This document shows, in pieces, positions 27,301 to 36,274 of a stretch of DNA of 64,000 nucleotides; within the stretch, counting starts at the first letter, position 1, and the number at the start of each line of letters is the position of its first letter. The notes under the pieces are model-generated. The model made no database searches. It saw nothing but the letters and a program-made list of their open reading frames with translations, and had not been told where the DNA came from. The DNA is from Fistularia commersonii (lineage: Eukaryota; Chordata; Actinopteri; Syngnathiformes; Fistulariidae). Location of the stretch: positions 13,559,758-13,623,757 of the forward strand of contig JBBMNZ010000001.1 in NCBI GenBank assembly GCA_037954325.1, given 5' to 3'. A program made the translations under genes and the position numbers.

Positions 27301-29380
27301 GTCCTCTAGTTCAGTGGTCCCCAACCCCCGGACCGGTGCCGGTCCGTGGATCAATTGGTACCAGGCCGCACAAGAAATAATTGATTAATCCCGCTGAGTA
27401 ACAACTAGAGTCTAGTTGATTCTCAGCCGGAGTGAGCCATCCTTACTGACAGAAGAAACCTGTTCCCAGGGGAGATGAGTGGCTCATAATACCAGTAGTG
27501 AGTGAGTGAGTGGATGTATCTCTCCATGCCCTCTTTCCAGACAGGAAATATTTGAGTCGACTGGAAGAGCGATTGGGTTTGCCAAAGAGCTCATGATATT
27601 CTTCAGGAACAAGTCAACTGGGTCAGCCTCTTCGGGGTTATCGGAAGACAGCCTTGGCAGGATAGCACTATGCAGGCAGCAGGATAGGCAGTTAGAGGAC
27701 CATTATTCGACTCTACGCTCGGATCAGTTAAGGTGCAGGTTGTGGTATAGTAGCCAACTGAAGCCAAGGATGACGGGTGAGTGTGACATGGGGAAGATGT
27801 AGAGGGATTGCTCACAGTGGTTTCCAGATATTAACTCTAAGGCCTTGGTCTTTTTGGTGATCCGGGTAAGGCTCTACCGTTTAGTGCAGAAACGTTCAAT
27901 GACATGGACAGAGGTATGGTTTTGATCTCTCTCTGGTCCTGCAGGGATCGATCAGACTGGGAGAAGAAGAATGGTTTGTCCCACGCATGACTTGTTGTTG
28001 GCTTCTCTCTCAGGCGATTAGCCAAAGATATCAGTCCATCTAGGGCAGGCCTGGCCAACCTGTGGCTCCCGAGCCACATGCGGCTGTTACGTTCATGTCG
28101 ATTTTTGTTTTTGTGCGGGTTTTTTTTGCTGTGCGCGGAGAATGCTGGAGCGGCACATGATTGCACAAATAAAAAACACACAAACATAAAATTTTACATG
28201 AACTTAAGAGCCACAGGTTGACCAGGCCTGATCTAGGGACTCAGGCTCATCCAAGAGAGCTAATTTATTCTTCAAGAAGTTGTTGAGGGTGTGAGAAAAG
28301 CACTCTTCAGCACGGGAGAGTTCCACCCAGATACAGCTGCAAGTGTTCTACAGTCAATGGAAAATTCAGAAAAGTTCTGACCCTGTTTAATTTTCCCAAG
28401 ATCTGAGTGGGCAGTGTCCTCACAGAAGGTCTGTCTGAGTTCTTGAAAGAATTCCTGAAAGGTGCGGCCAAAACTGGATTGGTCCTGGAACCAGGCCTCG
28501 GTCCATCTTAGGGCCTTGCTGGAAAAGAGCCCAAGGACAAATGAAATCTTGGCAACATCGTGGGTGAAGCAGTGTGGGGAACGATTAAAGGCCAGACTGC
28601 ACTGTAGAAGAAATCCCTTACAACACCCTCCCTCTCCAAAGAATTTCTTGGGGGAGCAGCAGGCTCCTCTTATTCTCCGCTTAACTAGGCATGATCAGCC
28701 GCAGCCGGAATCATTCATTTGGTCAATCAGGCTCACTGGTGCTGGGAGCTGCACCTAGTGCCCTAGTCCCAGATCCCAACAGTGGGGTACTGCCAGAAAC
28801 AGTTGTATACTGTATGTGGGGTACAGTGCAGACAATAAATTGCCTGGAAACACTACTATCTCTGTTTCCTTCTCCCTGACACAGCCAGGTTGTGTCAACA
28901 CCACAGAGATGGACATTCGCAAGTGTCGGAGAGAGCGGAACCCACACAGGGTCAAAAAGGTAATGGAGGAGATGAAATGGGTGGGATATCTGACAGTGCA
29001 GCTTTCACAATCTTAACATTATTCTCTATACACTGATCTAACACTTGTTCAGCAAATGTCTCATCCCATAAACCTCCCATGTCGGGATTTACTCGTGTTC
29101 AACTAAATATGTACATGAAAACATAAGTTACTCACTCCCAGACCAGTAAAATGCTGGGTGAACTTTTATGGGCCACAAAACACCTCTACAGTTTCACCGG
29201 GATTTTTTTTTTAGATTTTTTTGCATTGCACTTATCTAACTTTTGCTAAGATCTCATCCCACAACCCTCCCACACAGGTATTGTAAACACCAAAGTGATA
29301 TATCTGAATTCCCACAGCAACATTTTGGATTTCTGTCAATGTTTAAACTGATTGCATTCAGGTATTGCATTTGGTATTCC

Positions 29381-29413
<33 letters not shown>

Positions 29414-32400
29414 ATAGTTCTTTACTCCGTTACAATATTTTTAAAGACCTCCTCCATATTACAGCCAAGGAGTATGCTTTGATTACTGGTAAAATGATGC
29501 CACAAGAATCTTCACATGTCCTGCCGACTAATGTCATCTCTCCCGTAACTGCACAGCTATATCTCATCAAATTAGATATTTATTATGATATTTTAAAATC
29601 AAATATCAATCAAGTTCATAAATCAACTTTGCTCATAACTTTATATTCCACATGCCTGTCTCTCCCTGTCTTCCTTCACTCTCTCCAGTCAGTATATGGG
29701 GTACCAGATGAAGGCCACAGCCAGCCCAGTCCAATCCACATCAGCTCCCAGCCGGCCAGGAAACCCACCAGAGAGGATGTTCAGAAGGAGGTAACTCACA
29801 GGGTGATAGTCTGGAGGTTATTACCTCCAGCCTGCCTCCTCCATTCATCATGACAACAGAGGGGACACAGACTGATGAGCTGTTGCCTTTTTTAGCTTCC
29901 TCATTAATGTTTCTGACTCTCTGCCAGATTACCTTCTTGAATATCCAGCTGGACAGACACTGCATGAAAGTTTCCAAAGTGGCTGACAGTCTAATGAGCT
30001 ACACTGAGCAGTTCATGGATTACGACCCCTTTGTATCAACCACAGAGCCTTCCAACCCATGGATTAGTGATGACACGTCGTTCTGGGACTTGGAAGCAAG
30101 GTAAGGCCGTGGAGGGCCACATTGGATGTGGGCAGAGAGTTGGCCAGAGACCGATTATGCTTCCAGTCAGGGTCAGGTGGTGTGTGGAGAACGTTGATTG
30201 TTTATTCAGATTTGCAAGGTTCTGTCATCTTGTATCTTATCTCAAATGCAAATCAAAATGTGCAAAGGATGACTGTGCATAGACATTCAGGTTATAGTTC
30301 TCTGTTTACCACAAAAAATAATCCACTCCTGTGTATTTGACATCATTTCGCTCTACCCAATATATCTTATTGTAATTTGAGCAGTCGGGATCCCAGCCAG
30401 CAGCGTGTAAAAAAATGGGGTTTCACCCTGGAAGAAGCATTGAAAGATCCCGCAGGACGAGATCAGTTCCTGAAGTTCCTGGAATCAGAGTTCAGCTCAG
30501 AGAACCTGAAGTGAGAATATTATTAAGATGAAAGAAAGCTATTTAAAAAAAAAAAAAAAACATTTGTGAGCTATTTAATTGCTTTTGTAAACAAGTATCT
30601 CCTCAGGAGGCACTTTTTATTTGCTAAGCCGCTTTTATTTTTAGGTTCTGGTTAGCGGTGCAAGATCTGAAGCGACGGCCGCTCCAGGAGGTGCCCTCTA
30701 GGGCACAGGAGATCTGGCAGGAGTTCTTGGCCGAAGGAGCACCGAACTCCATCAACCTGGACTCCCACAGTTACGAGCGCACCAGCCAGAACCTCAAAGA
30801 CCCCGGTCGATACAGCTTTGAGGACGCTCAGGTCATTCCTGCTGTTTCCTCCACATGCATGGATTTACTCTGCCGTCCATGTTCAGGCGTGTATGAATGT
30901 GGACCATAAAGATGTCTGAATACATGCCTGGCGCTGTATAAGCTCACCTGTTCGAACACCGTCACACACCTGGAGCGCTGGATGGGAAGTTATTTGGGTT
31001 TTAAAAGTTGGCCCTCTTCTCTGCCCGCCCTCGTTTCTATTTCCTCCCTGTCTGACCTCATTCCAACAGTGTGTGACAAAATAGAAAAATAAAATGCATT
31101 TGTTGCTTTGGGGAGGGTAAAGTCTAAAATAGTTGATTCCATTTATCAGGGTGTGTGTTCAAGAGGAAATGAATGAGGAGTTCAGGCATAATACCAACCC
31201 TCTTGATGGCAGATAGGGCCCACACCTCTGTGAGCTAAAACACATTTTAAAAATAATTTAATATGAATATATACAAACTGGCCCTGCGATTGACTAGCGA
31301 CTGGTTCAGGGTGTACCCCGCCTCTCACCCGATGAAAGCTGGAATCGGCGCCAGCATCCCCTACGACCCTAAGTGTAGGATAAGTGGTAGATGATGGATG
31401 GATGGATGGATGGATGGATGGATGGATGGATGGATGGATATTCAAACTGAAAGGCATCTAAACACATTCTCTCCTTTTTTCAGATTAAAGTTTGCAGCTT
31501 ATGTCACCCATTGATATTTTTATCAGCTCTGCTCAGCTCATGAAAAGAATCCTGCAGTGACCTTGAATGTTGTGGATATGTTTTCCATGACAACACAAAA
31601 ACACACTGGGCACACATTTACTTGGAGAGTCTCTTGCTTTATCCTCATGTTAAAAAGTGGGAGAATGAAGGGGTACAGAGGGAGAGAGATAAGGGGAAGA
31701 AAGATAAAGTATTGCCAGGCAAGTGGTAGCTGGGTCGGTTCACCTTGGATTCCTGTGGTTACAGAGCACGTCTGTGATATGAGAAATAGTGTGGTTCATG
31801 CTGCCAGGATATCACTCAACGGTCTCGCTCAAGACTGACCGCAAATAACACATGTGTGTATTTCATGCATTTATAATTTATCCTTTATTAATCCCTGTGG
31901 TGAAATTCGTTTTCTGCAATTAACCCATCATGGATGAACCATGAGCAGTAGGCTGCCGTCCACCAGCGCCAGGGGAGCAGTTAGGGGTTCAATGTCTTGC
32001 TCAACAACACTTCGATACGCTAGGAGGAGCTTGGAATCGAACCAGGAATGTTCGGTTCCCTAGACGATTGCTCTCCTGAGCCATGCAGTCTTCCAGGACA
32101 ATAGGCACTCACCAACTTCTCTCTACATTTTGCAGGAGCACATATTCAAGCTAATGAAAAGTGACAGCTATGCACGCTTTTTGCGATCCAACGTTTACCA
32201 GGACCTTCTGTTTGCCAGAAAAAAGGTGAGTTAATATCCAATTTTTAAATGTCCCTCTACCCTTTTTTTGAGGTTTGAGATGTGAAAAAAGTAGCTGAGG
32301 ACATATTAAATTGCATACCATGGCCACTTCTTTGACTCAAGTCAGACTCTATTTAGACGGTGCCACATCACAACAGTTGTTTCATGACACGTTACATGTA

Positions 32401-35400
32401 GAGCAGGTCTGGACCACACTCTTTATGGACATAGTGAGAGAGGATATGAGGTTAGTTGGCATGAGAGAGGATACAGAGAATAGGGTTAGATGGAGAGGGT
32501 TGATTCGCTGTGGCGACCCCTGAAGGGAAAAGCCAAAAGGAGAAGAAGAAGAGGACAGGGATTTATCAAATGCTTACTTCTTGCAATATCTGAATATTTT
32601 ACAAGGCTATTGATGATACAATAGCCTTGGCATCCACAACATGACATAATGTTTGTCTTTTCTGTACTACAATCATTTATGATCTGATTAAACTGGACAT
32701 AAAATGCTATTCATGGTTGATGTGCGTGCATCAATACCAATCAAGACACAGCCAAAAAACTGTTGCCAAAAAGTTGTTTTACTTTTCGGTGGAAAAATGT
32801 AAATGACACAAAATTATTGTTATTAGGTACATTTGATGAAATTGATGTGAAAGAAAATGAATGCCGTACTTGTCTGGACTAGTTGTTATAATCCCTTGGT
32901 AAATCAGCAGGTGGCATTTGAAACATCCTTTTGGATGGTGTTTGGGTTCCCGAGTGTGGTTGGTTTTGAGAATACCAGAGTGAAAATTGTGCCAAGACTA
33001 AATATGTGAATTGGGACCTATGACTTTCATACTGGATCAGTCAAGCCCCGGTTGCCAACAAGCACCACTGGTGCATTTTACCTACCTTCAGGATACCAGT
33101 GGCAATTGGGGTACTGTGGGTCAAAGAAGGAAAGGAGGAATATGCATCCAGGAGATTCAGCTGGAGAGGTGGCGAGGCCCGAAATCCAGGGGTAAATTTT
33201 AAGTTGCCATCGTATTGAAAGGAAAGGAAATGGAATAATGGTGATCTTGAAGGAAAGTGTTAGTTAGTACTGTCAGGTGGGATTGGAGGAGAAGGAAAAT
33301 TCTGAAATGAGTAAAATGATATGGTGCAAAATATCTCCATGGCTGAGAGAGTGGTGCACAGTGCAGGCTTCGCTGGAAATGTCAGTGCAGGAAATAGTGG
33401 TGATGAAGAAGTGATGGACAGGTTTAGAGTCAAGGGTAGGAATCCAAAGGGACAGATGATGTTGGGGTTTGCAAAACTCTGCAAAACTGCCTCTGCTTCA
33501 GTAGCCAAGATTTCATATTGCAGCCTTTTCCTTATGATGAAGACACATTGGCAGAATTTGGACAAGACAACCAGGTCTGGACATAGGTTGGTCATGCAAC
33601 TTCAGGTGGAAAGGCGAGCCTCTGACTCGAGTCTATTCATGTTTGCCAGTCTCTGACCGCATTCAGGGGACGTGAGTCATGATTTGAACAGTGTGACGGC
33701 CGTCTCTCCCCTTCCCCGATGAAGGATGTTGGTTGCCTGGAGGCTTCTAGGGGCATGGTGTTGCTGGTTATCCTCTTACTCTCCAATGCAGCAGCCAGGC
33801 ACTACAGCACTTTGTTTTGGCACCAGGTGTATCTGCCTTGAGTAAGGCTGGTGTTACAGCCCAACAGAATGTGCTTCAGGGTTTCTCTGGCAAACACTGG
33901 ACACAGTCTGGGCTCTCTCCAAATCAGAGATCTAGGTTGGTAGGAGAGGGCAGGACATCATATGTGGTTCTGATGGTGAAGCACAGCATATTGGCCTCAA
34001 CATTACATAGTTTGTTATCTTCAAGCTATTTTCCTCCTTTCTACACCATCCCTACTCACCCTGCGGCCTTGCTTGGTTTTGGACACAGCTCTGGCACAAC
34101 TGTCCACTCCCTTCTAGCGGTGGACTTCCTCTACCACCATGCGTCTGCATTGAGCCGGAATAGCATTCCGCCATGCGGGTGTTGTTATGAACGCACCCAA
34201 GCCCTTTCTGTTATGTTAGACCTGGGCCAGTATGTCCCAGTGTTTCAATGCAGACGTTTATAGTGTCACTGCTGTATCTGGTCTCCATCTTCTCCCTGTG
34301 GCTAATGTAAGAGCCGCACCTCTGATGAAGGGATCCCAAAACGCCGCGATGGTCTTCTCAAGTCTTGGTTTGGAACACATGTATTCCTCCACCAGGTTAG
34401 ATATTGGCAGGAAGAGGGCCCCATTGTCGTACAGTCCCATGCTGGTAAGGGATCTGGGTAGTTCAATCACTAATCGCTACAGCCACTTGGCATGGGCTAG
34501 GGTGACCTCATAGATGGAAATTAACCACATGAGAGAGGGCAGCAGCCCAAACTGAAAGCACCAGAGCTTCATCTTTCTCAGGAGATCAGTGCTGCTGATC
34601 TGCCTGAGGCCACTGATAGTATCCTGCCAGAGTTGTTCAACCGGTTCAGAGTCTTTTCGCTGTGCAGTGTACCACTGGCTTAGGCTTTTGGTGCGCTTTA
34701 CCAGGATCGCTGGAATCTGCTCATTATTGTGGAACCTCTCAAAGGCCAGCAAGCCCTTAACAATGGAAATACTGTGGGATTTAGTGGGTTTAATCTCCTT
34801 TTCTGTCCATCCCTGGGGTTTGTCCAGCAGACGTTTGGTGCATGTTGTTACTATCATCATGTCATTGGAGGAAGCAGCAGTCCGTTCTTCAGGCGTTCGC
34901 CTCCAACCACCATCGCGATGCTCGGATAATTAACTTAATTGTCATGGTGAAGGTCAATGGGGAGATGGTGCAGCCCGCCACTAGAAAATATAAAAAAATT
35001 ATACTGAACGATCTGAATAATCAAATTGTGACGGAAAGAAGAATACATGATTTGCTGTTTTCTTTTTTTCTCAAGACACAGTAGCAATGCCTCTAACTTT
35101 TTCTCCAAGGAGATTAGACTATGTAAACAAATCCATAGATTAAACATGACTATAAGCAATGCATAGAATGTTTTGATAGCAGAGGCGTATAAATGAAACT
35201 ATGCCATTATTGGGTATTTTTTTAAGTTTAAGGTTACATGATCCATCCAGTGTATTGTTTGGCACTAGTAAAGAATGTCAACAGACTGCTGCAGCATTCA
35301 CATCACTTTGTGATTATCCCATTACTGGTTATGACCCCAGCACTGCAAAACCGCACAAAAGCAGAGGGAAATCAAGTGTCTAAATGGTTTATTGAAAAGA

Positions 35401-36274
35401 CCACACAGAATATTGAATAGAAATTGAACAGCAGCATCATGTGAATAAGGAAACACATCAGGCCAAATGTGTGTGTTCACAATGCTGATACTGTAGACTG
35501 AATGCCACAAACAGTTGTGGGGATAAAGTACCTAAACAATACATCTACATGACTTTACATAATTTGTCCATGCATTTGACAGTGACTCTTTTTTTTTAAT
35601 TTAATTTTTCAATTTTTATATTATTTCATTTGAATGAAATAAAAAGAAACAGCCCTGTGCCATTAGTGAACAATATGAAGCTTTCAGCAAACACTGCTGC
35701 CTCTATTTATGCTTCTTTGTACCATTTTCCCATTAAATCACTGCTCCTTCTGCTGGCTTGTCACCGATCTCATTTCATTTCCCCACCAATGCAACCTCAT
35801 TGTCTTCAACACTCTTGTTTGCAATGCTCGGTCTCACAAAACATCTCTCCAAAACCCCATCCACACCCGTACCTGACCCAAACACTCACCCTGCTCCCCC
35901 CTCCCAAAACAGCATTCAGCAGACACTGAACAAGGCCGCCGCACCTCCTTGGAGAAGTTCACCCGCAGTGTGGTAAGTCATATGTCGTTGGGGCTGTTCA
36001 TATCACAAACCACTCCGGCTCACTCACTATCTGTGGCTTTTGCATCGATAGCCACATTGCACTCAATTCTGTTGTAGGATATGGGATATCTTTGTGGTAA
36101 GACAGTGAATGTTTGTTGGGCTTTTTTTTTTCGGATAAACAAGCATCTTAGAGGATCTGCGAGATTTATGAAGTACTCTGACCTTTTGTTGGCCATTTAT
36201 TTACATTTTTGTTGACCTTCCAGGGAAAATCACTGACAGGCAAACGTCTAACAGGCCTGATGCAGTCATCCTGA
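19419..36274 (+). CDS. rgs6: Regulator of G-protein signalling 6 (R7 family), 5' incomplete
   Basis: Fifteen exons (19419-19518, 20134-20184, 20314-20420, 21982-22033, 22389-22453, 23872-23948, 24523-24604, 28885-28959, 29689-29790, 29928-30100, 30385-30510, 30645-30831, 32136-32225, 35913-35972, 36224-36274) join with consistent phases to 465 codons plus TGA. R7 RGS proteins pair with Gbeta5 through a GGL domain and speed GTP hydrolysis on Gi/o alpha subunits; the DEP/R7H part binds membrane anchors of the R7BP type. In codons of this fragment, DEP is about 1-105, R7H about 105-180, GGL about 238-295 and RGS about 310-429. RGS6 is chosen over RGS7 because of [39 protein letters not shown] and the tail [16 protein letters not shown]. 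No frame damage is seen. The start exon, ending near MIVYCK in human, was not found. Intron 7 is swollen by an antisense gypsy element. Confidence 0.95.
20134..20184 (+). CDS. rgs6: rgs6 exon, DEP domain
   Basis: 51 nt encoding [17 protein letters not shown]. Acceptor CAG, donor GTATGC, phase 1 at both ends. Two substitutions relative to the human RGS6 segment as I recall it. Confidence 0.95.
20314..20420 (+). CDS. rgs6: rgs6 exon, DEP domain
   Basis: 107 nt encoding [20 protein letters not shown], then [16 protein letters not shown]. It is the core of the DEP fold and ends on a codon boundary. Confidence 0.96.
21982..22033 (+). CDS. rgs6: rgs6 exon, DEP to R7H link
   Basis: 52 nt encoding [17 protein letters not shown]. 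Acceptor TTTTCACCAG, donor GTAAGT. The [14 protein letters not shown] block is nearly invariant in RGS6/RGS7. Confidence 0.96.
22389..22453 (+). CDS. rgs6: rgs6 exon, R7H region
   Basis: 65 nt encoding [20 protein letters not shown] plus EA. Acceptor CTTTCCAG, donor GTGAGT, ends in phase 0. Confidence 0.96.
22934..23017. mobile_element. Palindromic piggyBac-like MITE in rgs6 intron
   Basis: An 84-bp near-perfect inverted repeat flanked by TTAA on both sides (22930-22933 and 23018-23021). The left end is CCCTCATATTATGTTAAGGG and the right end is its complement except for the outermost base. TTAA targets and CCY ends are the hallmark of piggyBac-type transposons. The whole unit could fold into one hairpin, and inner GGGTCAA..TTGACCC blocks repeat within each arm. 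It lies in the intron before the exon at 23872. Confidence 0.8.
23872..23948 (+). CDS. rgs6: rgs6 exon, R7H region
   Basis: 77 nt encoding [20 protein letters not shown] and AEAQV, ending in phase 2. Acceptor TTTCCCCAG, donor GTGAGT. Confidence 0.96.
24219..24325. repeat. (CA)n / (CACG)n microsatellite
   Basis: Over 100 bases of CA with regularly spaced G interruptions, in an rgs6 intron. The plus-strand (CA)n gives GT-rich minus-strand frames with no coding meaning. Confidence 0.95.
24523..24604 (+). CDS. rgs6: rgs6 exon, R7H region
   Basis: 82 nt encoding [20 protein letters not shown] and FWDVHRPV. Acceptor CATTCATAG, donor GTGAGT. The Ty3/gypsy insertion lies in the intron that follows. 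Confidence 0.96.
27310..27410. mobile_element. hAT-like fragment inside the gypsy remnant
   Basis: It begins CAGTGGTCCCCAACCCCCGG, then CCGGTGCCGGTCCGTGGATC and GGTACCAGGCCGCACAAGAA, wording shared by a common vertebrate/fish hAT-type non-autonomous family. The right border and target duplication were not found. Confidence 0.55.
28046..28230. mobile_element. 185-bp hAT MITE with 8-bp target duplication
   Basis: The left end is CAGGCCTGGCCAACCTGTGG. The right end is its inverted copy with one mismatch over about 23 bases. Both sides carry the 8-bp direct repeat ATCTAGGG (28038-28045 and 28231-28238), the duplication length of hAT transposons. It sits inside the gypsy remnant, so it inserted later. 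No coding capacity. Confidence 0.92.
28885..28959 (+). CDS. rgs6: rgs6 exon, linker before GGL
   Basis: 75 nt (25 codons): [20 protein letters not shown] then HRVKK. The MDIRKCRR wording is RGS6-like; human RGS7 has VDIKKSSR here. Confidence 0.95.
29379..29406. repeat. Poly-T tract
   Basis: About 28 T in an rgs6 intron. It may be a reversed poly-A tail, but no adjoining element is recognisable. Confidence 0.9.
29689..29790 (+). CDS. rgs6: rgs6 exon, linker before GGL
   Basis: 102 nt: [20 protein letters not shown] then [14 protein letters not shown]. Acceptor CTCTCCAG, donor GTAACT. It is the least conserved exon, as expected of the linker. Confidence 0.92.
29928..30100 (+). CDS. rgs6: rgs6 exon, GGL (Gbeta5-binding) domain
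   Basis: 173 nt: [20 protein letters not shown], then [15 protein letters not shown], then [17 protein letters not shown]. The NPW motif that packs against Gbeta5 is intact. It ends in phase 2. Confidence 0.96.
30385..30510 (+). CDS. rgs6: rgs6 exon, start of RGS domain
   Basis: 126 nt: [20 protein letters not shown], then [18 protein letters not shown]. The SEFSSEN stretch carries conserved G-alpha switch-contact residues of RGS domains. Confidence 0.96.
30645..30831 (+). CDS. rgs6: rgs6 exon, RGS domain core
   Basis: 187 nt: [40 protein letters not shown], then [16 protein letters not shown]. The donor is GTCATT, weaker than the others in this gene, but the join keeps frame. Confidence 0.95.
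31275..31440 (+). mobile_element. SINE-like repeat 3' fragment with (ATGG)n tail
   Basis: GCGATTGACTAGCGACTGGT, then CAGGGTGTACCCCGCCTCTC, then GGATAAGTGGTAGATGATGG, running into about 11 ATGG units (to about 31438). It is the 3' half of the family at 19021-19316, within the rgs6 intron after 30831. Confidence 0.75.
31880..32097 (-). mobile_element. tRNA-derived SINE with L2-type 3' tail
   Basis: Reverse copy of the 10318-10520 family. On the minus strand it has a CCTGGTTCGATTCC-like B box, then GAGCAAGACATTGAACCCC, then GGTTAATTGCAGAAAACGAA, and it ends TTTCACCACAGGGATTAATA AAGGAT. That end resembles the L2 LINE tail at 5730, suggesting the SINE borrows an L2-type machinery. Confidence 0.75.
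32136..32225 (+). CDS. rgs6: rgs6 exon, end of RGS domain
   Basis: 90 nt: [20 protein letters not shown] then [10 protein letters not shown]. Acceptor TTTTGCAG, donor GTGAGT. A reversed SINE ends about 40 bases upstream of the acceptor. Confidence 0.96.
32400..32556 (+). mobile_element. RTE LINE 3' end fragment
   Basis: Translation: [20 protein letters not shown] then [11 protein letters not shown] and stop, followed by the GGCGACCCCTGAAGGGAAAA tail and (GAA)n. It lies about 180 bases past the rgs6 exon at 32136-32225. Confidence 0.85.
32915..33490 (+). mobile_element. RTE LINE 5' part (5' UTR and endonuclease remnant)
   Basis: ACTGGATCAGTCAAGCCCCG and ATACCAGTGGCAATTGGGGT match the RTE 5' region also seen at 10528. 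Further on, GGAGGAGAAGGAAAATTCTG, then GGTGATGAAGAAGTGATGGA and TTTGCAAAACT correspond to the AP-endonuclease part. Frames are broken. Confidence 0.65.
33500..34935 (-). mobile_element. RLE-type (R2/NeSL-like) non-LTR retrotransposon remnant
   Basis: The minus strand reads, in order: [80 protein letters not shown]. Further on there is a [16 protein letters not shown] piece and [11 protein letters not shown], then CPDLVVLS near 33590. A zinc-knuckle-like Cys/His block followed by an (R)PD motif is the C-terminal order of restriction-like-endonuclease LINEs. The frame is broken many times. Clade assignment is from memory. Confidence 0.6.
35913..35972 (+). CDS. rgs6: rgs6 exon, C-terminal tail
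   Basis: 60 nt, phase 0 at both ends: [20 protein letters not shown]. Human long RGS6 forms carry [17 protein letters not shown] at this point. Because the exon is symmetric, skipping it would keep frame and give a short tail, as reported for mammalian RGS6 isoforms. Confidence 0.92.
36224..36274 (+). CDS. rgs6: rgs6 terminal coding exon
   Basis: 51 nt: [16 protein letters not shown] and TGA. It is almost identical to the human C-terminus. Acceptor GACCTTCCAG. Confidence 0.95.
   Translation, partial: GKSLTGKRLTGLMQSS

Larger units (their letters stand above)
24840..28735 (-). mobile_element. Degraded Ty3/gypsy LTR retrotransposon, antisense in rgs6 intron
   Basis: Minus-strand pol pieces occur in order. 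RT at about 27234-26971: [20 protein letters not shown] and the box YLYDILIF, where the family has YLDD, so a catalytic Asp is lost. RNase H at about 26597-26050: [18 protein letters not shown], then [20 protein letters not shown]. Integrase C-terminal core at about 25974-25684: [16 protein letters not shown]. Stops and frameshifts separate the pieces. 27.4-28.7 kb is probably gag but unreadable. Weakly similar direct repeats, AGGCTCCTCTTA then GATCAGCC, at about 25075-25125 and 28655-28705 may be LTR remnants, so the borders are approximate. It is inserted between rgs6 exons 24523-24604 and 28885-28959. Confidence 0.82.

Noticed and set aside
29365..29853. 162-codon plus-strand frame spanning an rgs6 exon
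   Set aside because: It crosses poly-T and intron sequence and runs in the wrong frame through the real exon at 29689-29790.
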